Origin: Prosthecobacter vanneervenii
Lineage (GTDB): Bacteria; Verrucomicrobiota; Verrucomicrobiia; Verrucomicrobiales; Verrucomicrobiaceae
Direction of reading: 5' to 3'
DNA length: 64,000 nt
Assembly: GCF_014203095.1 (NCBI RefSeq)
Contig: NZ_JACHIG010000001.1
Span: 1 to 64,000, forward strand
Below are positions 9,701-18,700 of this stretch, piece by piece. The first letter of the stretch is position 1. Each line of letters starts with the position of its first letter. The translations under genes and the position numbers were made by a program. A model generated the notes under the pieces. It had not been told where the DNA came from and did not search any database. It was given only the letters and a program-made list of their open reading frames with translations.

Positions 9701-12700
9701 GAGCAACGACCGTGAGCACGGGCGTGCTGAACATCCAGAATGCTACAGCTCTGGGCACTACGGCTGCGGGCACCACTGTGCTGTCGGGGACGGCCTTGCA
9801 GATCCAGGGCGGCATTGTTGTGGGGGCCGAGGCATTGACCTTGAACGGTACGGGTGTCAGCAACGACGGCGCACTGCGCAACATCAGCGGCACCAACACT
9901 TATGGCGGTCTGGTCACTCTGGGCAGTTCCTCACGCATCAACTCAGACGCAGGCGCGCTGACTCTCAGCAACACGGGAACGATCACCGGCTCTGGACTGG
10001 CGCTGACTGTCGGCGGAGCGGGGAACACGACGATCAACAGCATCATCGGCACTGGCACAGGCACGCTGACTAAGGACGGTGCGGGAACCCTGGCACTTAC
10101 CGCCGCCAGCACCTACACTGGCGTGACGACCATCAGCGCAGGCACACTGAGCGTGGGCACCATTGGCAATGGTGGCGTGGCCGGGAACCTGGGCCAAGCC
10201 TCAAACGCTGCTGCCAACCTCGTCTTTGACGGCGGCACCCTGCAATATACTGGCAGCACCGCGACTTCCGACCGTGCCTTCACGATCAATGCTGGCAAGA
10301 CGGCAACGATTGACACGAGCAATGACCTTACCTTGGTCGGCGCCACAGGAGCCGCAACTACTGGAGCCCTGACAAAGACCGGGTCCGGAGCTTTGATCCT
10401 GACTGGCGTGAGTACTTACACAGGAACGACCACGATCAGCGCTGGTACTTTGCAGGTGGGTGCTGGCGGCACGACCGGGGCGCTCGCATCCGGTAGTGCC
10501 ATCATTAACAATGGTACGCTGGTTTTCAACCGCAGCAATACAGTCACCCAGGGCTCTGACTTTAACAGCGTCATCAGCGGCAGCGGCGGGCTGACGCAGG
10601 CAGGCAGCGGTACGCTTCGGCTCACCGGTTCAAATACCTTCACTGGCAATGTGAACGTCACATCAGGGACTCTCGAAATTTCTGGCACTGGCGGCATACT
10701 CCAGTCCTCGAATAGCGCAACTGTCACCATCGCTTCCGGTGCGACTGCGTTGTTGAGTGGCACTAGCAACAATGCTCTGGGCTATAACGGGACGGAAAAA
10801 TGGGTTGTGGCGGGAACGGTGAACTCCACGGGTGGTGCGGCTCATAACGTTCCATTTGGTGGTATTACTCTGAACGGTGGCACTATAACCAGCACCTCGG
10901 GCAATTCGACCTATGGATCGTTTATTCAGAGTATCTTCGGTGGCGTCATTACGGCCAACGGCACTGGCAATACTATCAGCGCGGTAGATTTTGGCATTCA
11001 GGCTGGTGCTACCTTGACTCTCGCGACGCCATTGGGTGGCGACTCGCTCACTGCTTCTTCGGTATTTAAGAATTACACTGGGGCTGGGGCGCTTTCCAAG
11101 ACTGGGCTGGGTACAGTAAAGCTTACAGGAGTGAGCACCTACACTGGCGTGACGACCATCAGCGCAGGCACACTGAGCGTGGGCACCATTGGCAATGGTG
11201 GCGTGGCCGGGAACCTGGGCCAAGCCTCAAACGCTGCTGCCAACCTCGTCTTTGACGGCGGCACCCTGCAATATACTGGCAGCACCGCGACTTCCGACCG
11301 TGCCTTCACGATCAATGCTGGCAAGACGGCAACGATTGACACGAGCAATGACCTTACCTTGGTCGGCGCCACAGGAGCCGCAACTACTGGAGCCCTGACA
11401 AAGACCGGGTCCGGAGCTTTGATCCTGACTGGCGTGAGTACTTACACAGGAACGACCACGATCAGCGCTGGTACTTTGCAGGTGGGTGCTGGCGGCACGA
11501 CCGGGGCGCTCGCATCCGGCAGTTCCATCACTAACAATGGTACGCTGGTTTTCAACCGCAGCAATACAGTCACCCAGGGCTCTGACTTTAACAGCGTCAT
11601 CAGCGGCACGGGCAAACTGACCCAGGCCGGTAGTGGAACACTGGTGCTCAATGGCAGCAACACTTACTCAGGCTTGACGACAGTGAGCACTGGTGTGCTG
11701 AATATTCGAAGCGCCGGTGCGCTGGGAACGACCGCTGCGGGAACCAGCGTCACTTCTGGAGCTGCGCTGCAGATCCAGGGCAACATCACCACCGCCTCTG
11801 AGGCTCTGACACTGAACGGAACGGGCGTGAGCAACGATGGTGCCTTGCGCAACATCAGTGGCAACAACAATTACGCTGGGTTGATTACCCTTGGAAGCTC
11901 TACGCGGATCAACTCTGATGCAAACAACTTGGAATTGAGCAATGTGGGAACGATTACCGGAGCCGGACTCGACTTGACTGTTGGAGGGGCTGGTAATGTC
12001 ATTATTAGCAGCAACATCGGTACGGGCAGCGGCGCATTGGTCAAAGACGGCACAGGAACTCTGACGCTACTTAGAGGCAGTTCATATACTGGCGCCACCA
12101 CGGTGAGCGCGGGCATCCTCAACCTCCAAGCCAATGCGGGCCTCGGTACGACAGCAGGCGGCACTTCAGTGAGCAATGGTGCAACTCTGCAGTTGCAAGG
12201 CGGTATCACGGTTGGGGCGGAAGCGCTTACGCTCAATGGTGGCGCAGCCAGCGGCCAGTCTGGCGCCTTGGTCAACGTCAGCGGTAGCAACACCTATGGC
12301 GGTGCGATCACTGTGGCTGCGAGCAGCTCGATTTCGGCAGCCAGCGGCTCAACGCTCACTCTGACGGGTGGTGTGGTAAAGAACGGCACGGTGGCTACCT
12401 TCACTGGTGGCGGCACGATTAATGTCAGCACGACGGCCATCAGCGGAGCTTCTGCAAACTCCGATGTCATTGTAGATGGAGTGACTGTGAACCTGAACGT
12501 GGCCAACACCTACAATGGTCCGACCTTCATCCGAAACAGTGGTACGCTCAACGCCAATGTGGCCAATGCGCTTCCGACAGCTAATGGTCGTACCGCAGTG
12601 ACCTTTGACGGAACCGGCACATCAGTCCTTGCCTTGGGGGCTTCTCAATCGGTGGCTTCGTTGACTTCCGCTGGCGGGGCAACGGTGACTTTAGGCAGCA

Positions 12701-15700
12701 ATACTCTGACCGTTGGCAGCGCTTCCGGAAGCACGACTTTCGCGGGTTCCATCGGTGGCACTGGTGGGCTGGTGAAAGACGGCGCCAGCACTCAAATCCT
12801 TGGTTCCAACAACAGTTATACGGGTGCTACAACGATTAGCGCTGGCAATCTGACTTTGCAGGGAACGTATGCTTCCAGCGGTTTTGCCATCTCATCGGGA
12901 GCTACGCTTGAATTCAATTCCGCTTCATCTTTGGATTATGGAACGACCACCTTCTCCGGAGCTGGAAAGCTTCTGAAGACCGGCACAGGTGAACTCAGGT
13001 GGGGAGGTAATGCTGCTACCTTCGCGCTGACTTCGGGGGCTCTTATCGACATCCAGGGCGGTTTGATGGTTGGGGGGAACTTTGCCAACGAAGTTTGGAC
13101 GAACAACAAGTCGGATTTGAACATCGCCAGCGGAGCCTTCTTTGCGGGTGTGGAAGCCAATGTCAGAGTCAATGCGCTGACTGGTGGCGGAACTCTTTCC
13201 ACCGGTTACAGCGGCAGCGGCTACACGAGTTTGACGGTCGGGGTTGACAATGGAGGCGGCACTTTCTCAGGGAGCATTACTGATGGGGTCGCCAGTTTGG
13301 GTGGTTATTCTGATTTCGGGGGCGCTGTCGCCACCGGCAACCTGACCAAGGCTGGCACGGGAACCCAGGTGCTTTCTGGTGCAAACACCTATTCCGGCAC
13401 CACCACGGTGAGCGCGGGCATTCTCAACATTCAAAACGCCACGGGTCTCGGCACCACGGCGGCTGGTACATCCGTCACCAATGGCGCGACTCTGCAGCTG
13501 CAAGGCGGCATCACGGTGGGGGCGGAGGCGCTGACTCTGAATGGCGGCGCGGCCAGCGGCCAGACCGGCGCCTTGGTCAACGTCAGCGGCACCAACACCT
13601 ACGGCGGCGCGATCACCGTGGCATCCAGCAGCTCCATCTCAGCAGCCAGCGGCTCGGTGCTCAACCTGACGGGTGGTGTGGTAAAGAACGGCACGGTGGC
13701 TACCTTCAATGGTGGCGGCACGATTAATGTCAACACGACGGCCATCAGCGGATCGTCTGCTAATTCCGATCTGGTGATCGATGGCACGACGGTGAACCTG
13801 AACGTGGCCAACACCTACAACGGCCCGACATTCATCCGCAACAGCGCCACGCTCAACGCGAACGTGACCAATGCCCTGCCTACGGCCAACGGCCGCACCG
13901 CCGTGACCTTTGATGGCACTGGCCCCTCGGTGCTTACCCTTGGCGCAGCTCAATCTGTGGCCTCGCTGACGGCTGCAAGTGCCGCGACCATCACCCTGAA
14001 TGCAAACACTCTCACTGTGGGGGATGCGAGCAGCAACACGACCTTTGCGGGCGCGATTGGCGGCACGGGCGGATTGACCAAGGACGGAGCCAGCACTCTG
14101 GTGCTCAGCGGCAGCAACGGCTACAGCGGCACGACGACGGTGAGCGCGGGGACTTTGTCGATCACGGGAGACATCAACAGCTCGGCGACGATAGCAGTCA
14201 GTGGTGGCTCGCTCACCACCAGCGGAGCTGACAAGCTGGCAAACGCAGCCGCAGTGACGGTGTCTGGCGGGACGTTGACGGTGGGTGGATCGGACACGAT
14301 TGGCACGCTCACGATGAGCAGCGGCACGATTGGCGGAACAGCGACACTGACAGCAACGACCTACGACCTGAGCGGTGGCACGGTGAATGGCAATCTGGGC
14401 ACGGGCACGATCAACAGCTCCGGCACAGTGGCCCTCAATGGCACAGCGGCGGCGGGGACGGTGAATGTCACGGCAGGCACGCTGACCCTGGGCGCCAGCA
14501 GCGCGATCAACAGTGCGACAGCGGTGAGCGTCAGCGGTGGCAGCCTAGCGCTGGGAGCGTCCAATCAGATTGGGGACAGCGCTACGGTGACGGTGTCCGG
14601 TGGAACTCTGGCCATGGGAACCAACAACGACACCATCAGCGTGCTGAGCCTGAGCAGTGGAACGGTCAGCGGCAGTGGCACGCTGACAGCCACGACTTAC
14701 ACTTTGAGTGGAGGCACGGTCAATGCCAACCTGGGAACAGGTACGATCAACAGCTCCGGGACGGTGGCCCTCAATGGCACAGCGGCGGCAGGGACGGTGA
14801 ATGTCACGGCAGGCACGCTGACCCTGGGCGCCAGCAGCGCGATCAACAGTGCGACAACGGTGAGCGTCAGCGGTGGTAGCTTGGCGCTGGGAGCGTCCAA
14901 CCAGATCGGCAACAGCGCTACGGTGACAGTGTCCGGTGGAACTCTGGCCATGGGAACCAACAACGACACCATCAGCGTGCTGAGCCTGAGCAGTGGAACG
15001 GTCAGTGGCAGTGGCACACTGACAGCTACGACCTATGGGTTGAGCGGAGGCACGGTGGATGCCAACTTGGGAACAGGCACGATCAACAGCTCCGGGACGG
15101 TGGCTCTCAATGGCACTGCAGCGGCGGGGACGGTGAATGTCACGGCAGGCACGCTTACTTTGGGCGCCAGCAGTGCGATCAACAGTGCGACAGCGGTGAG
15201 CGTCAGCGGTGGTAGCTTGGCGCTGGGGGCGTCCAACCAGATCGGCAACAGCGCTACGGTGACGGTGTCCGGTGGTACTCTGGCTATGGGAACCAACAAC
15301 GACACCATCAGTGTGTTGAGCCTGAGCAGTGGAACGGTCAGTGGCAGTGGCACGCTGACAGCCACGACCTATGGGTTGAGCGGAGGCACGGTGGATGCCA
15401 ACTTGGGAACAGGCACGATCAACAGCTCCGGGACGGTGGCTCTCAATGGCACCGCAGCGGCGGGGACGGTGAATGTCACGGCAGGCACGCTGACCCTGGG
15501 CGCCAGCAGTGCGATCAACAGTGCGACAGCGGTGAGCGTCAGCGGTGGTGGCAGCCTGGTGCTGGGAGCGTCCAACCAGATTGGCAACAGCGCTACGGTG
15601 ACGGTGTCCGGTGGAACTCTGGCCATGGGAACCAACAACGACACCATCAGCGTGCTGAGCCTGAGCAGTGGAACGGTCAGCGGCAGTGGCACGCTGACAG

Positions 15701-18700
15701 CCACGACTTACACTTTGAGTGGAGGCACGGTCAATGCCAACCTGGGAACAGGCACGATCAACAGCTCCGGGACGGTGGCCCTCAATGGCACAGCGGCGGC
15801 AGGGACGGTGAATGTCACGGCAGGCACACTGACCCTGGGCGCCAGCAGTGCGATCAACAGTGCGACAACGGTGAGCGTCAGCGGTGGCAGCCTGGTGCTG
15901 GGAGCATCCAATCAGATTGGGGACGGCGCTACGGTGACGGTGTCCGGTGGTTCTCTGGCCATGGGGGCCAACAACGACACCATCAGCGTGCTGAGCTTGA
16001 GCAGTGGAACGGTCAGCGGCAGTGGCACACTGACAGCCACGACTTACACTTTGAGTGGTGGCACGGTCAATGCCAACCTGGGAACAGGCACGATCAACAG
16101 CTCCGGGACGGTGGCTCTCAATGGTACAGCGGCGGCGGGGACGGTGAACGTCACGGCAGGCACGCTGACCCTGGGCGCCAGCAGTGCTATCAACAGTGCG
16201 ACTGCGGTGAGTGTCAGCGGTGGCAGCTTGGCGCTGGGGGCGTCCAATCAGATCGGGGACAGCGCCACGGTGACCGTGTCCGGTGGGTCTCTTGCTATTG
16301 GAACCTACAGCGACACTGTTTCGGCCGTGCAATTGACTGGCGGCAACATCACCGGAACCACAGGTGTTCTTACCAGCACCAGCACCTATGACGTGCGCTC
16401 CGGAAGCGTTAGCGCCATTCTTGGGGGCACGGTGGGATTGACGAAGTCCACTGGCGGCACGGTGACTCTGTCGAACTCTAACACCTATACCGGAACGACA
16501 ACCGTCAGCGGGGGAACTCTAACGCTTAGCGGTTCAGGTCAGATCTCCGACAATTCATCCGTCGTGGTCTCCGGCGGTACCTTCGATATTGGAACGGTGA
16601 GTGACACCGTGGCAGGCGTTCAACTAACCTCGGGCGGCATCACGGGGTCCACAGGTGTGCTGACTAGCAGCAGCACCTACGACATGCAGAATGGCTCGGT
16701 AAGCGCCATCCTCGGCGGCAGCGTAGGACTGAACAAGACGACTTCCGGCACCGTGACACTGAGTGGCAGCAACACCTACACAGGAGGCACGTCCTTGACC
16801 AATGGAAACCTTGTGGTCAATGGAAGCATCGGCAGCAGCAGTTTGACAACGATCGATGGAGGAACCTTGATGGGAACAGGTACTGTGGGTGCCATCCAGC
16901 TCAACAGCGGCGGTGCAATCAATCCTGGAGGAGCCTCCTCTGCGGGGACGCTGAGCACAGGAAATATTTCCATCGTGGATGGTCAGCTCCACTTCAACAT
17001 TGGCGGCACCGGTGCCGGTAGCTATGACCAGCTCAACACCAATGGAACGATCAACCTTGCCGCAGGCGGTGCCGGTGCCAAGCTTGTGCTGGACGCCATC
17101 AATGGCTACACAGCAACTCTGAACAATGCCTTCACCCTTGTGAGCAACGATTTGACGGACGCTATTACCGGAAAGTTTGCCAAAGGCACCTTTAGCGGCA
17201 CGAAGTTGATCACGCTGAGTGGAGTGGATTATGTAGAAAACGTGCTTGGTTCAAGCTATTATGGTCGCATCAACTACTCCGGCAGCTCTCTGGCACCGGG
17301 CACGTTGGCCAGCTCTGGCAACGATGTCATCCTCAAGATTGTGACTCCTGAGATCACTATCACTGAATCTGGAAACAACCAGACAGACGGGGGGACCTAC
17401 GACTTTGGCGATGTGGACAAGGTCGTGCCCTCTGTGCCTCTGACCAAGACCTTCACGATCAAGAACGATGGTGAAGTCGATCTGATGGGGATTGTGATCC
17501 ACACTCCAACGGGCGCTGCTGCTTCCGATTACACCTTGGATTTGACTGGCACTGCCTCCACGCTCATCCCCGGAGCTAGCACCACCTTTAAAATCACGTT
17601 TGATCCAAGCCGCATCGGAACGCGGAATGCAGACATCGTGATAGACAGTAATGACTTGGATGAAAATCCCTTCAACCTAGCACTGACCGGTGTGGGCACG
17701 ATCGCCCGCGATGTCAGTGAACCTTGGACGGTTTTGTATGGTGGAGTGAATGCGCCCGCCACACGTCGTGATGGTGTGGCAATGGCCGTGGCAGTGCAGA
17801 AAAGCACGACTCGTGACGAGGCGGTGGCGGTTTTTGCCACAGGTTATACGACGAATGCGGCCTCCAATCGGGACATTTACACGGCCAAGTATGATCCGGT
17901 GACCGGGGCAAAATCTTGGGAACGCATTTTTGCAGGTGCCGCCGGTATGGATGACGAGGCCGCTGCAATCGCGGTGGATGCCAATGGAGATGTGGTGATC
18001 ACCGGTTACACCACCGTCGCTGCCAACAATTCGGATGTGTATGTGGCCAAATACTCCGGGGCAGATGGTTCCTTGGTTTGGGAGCGCACTTATGCAGGCA
18101 GTGGTGGAAGTTTTGATGAAGGCAACAGCATTGCGGTGCATTCCTCCGGACGCGTCCTGGTGGCGGGCTACGGCAGGACCAGCAGCGGTGCTGACATGTT
18201 TGCCGCAGGTTATTCAGGCTCCGATGGCAGTGTGCTCTTTGAGCGCCTGATCGAAGGTGGTGGCAATGGAGATGATCTGGCTCGCAGTGTTGCTGTGGAC
18301 AGCGCCGGCGATCTGGCAATCGCAGGCTATGTGCGTGGTTCAGCCAAGGACTTCAGAGTGATGAAGCTCAGCGGTACCAGCGGCGCCACGGCATGGCAGT
18401 GGAATGTGAACGGCAGCACAAACTCAAATGACGAGGCATTCGCGGTGGCTTTTGACTCCACCGGGCAGGTGGTCGCAACCGGAACAGTGAGTGCGGCAAA
18501 CTTTGATCTTTACACTGTCAAGCTGACTGCTGCTGGAGCGCTGGTCTGGCAGAAGCAATGGAACAGTTCGTTCAACTCTTCGGACGCCGGCTACGACATT
18601 GCAGTGGATAATTCAGGAAATGTAATTGTGGGGGGAACAAGCTACCGCGCTGCCAGTGTGATGGATGGCTATGTGGCAGAGTATGCCGCTGGCACGGGGG

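Noticed and set aside
8149-13502. Possible CRISPR array in the repetitive region
   Set aside because: The repeats are long, codon-based, in frame and part of one coding sequence; there are no short uniform repeats with unique spacers and no cas genes.
14545-16332. 595-codon open frame on the minus strand inside the repeat array
   Set aside because: It is antisense to the six 336-bp repeats; their length is a multiple of three, so an absence of stops in one unit repeats in all. The protein is rich in His, Arg, Gln and Ala with no known fold.
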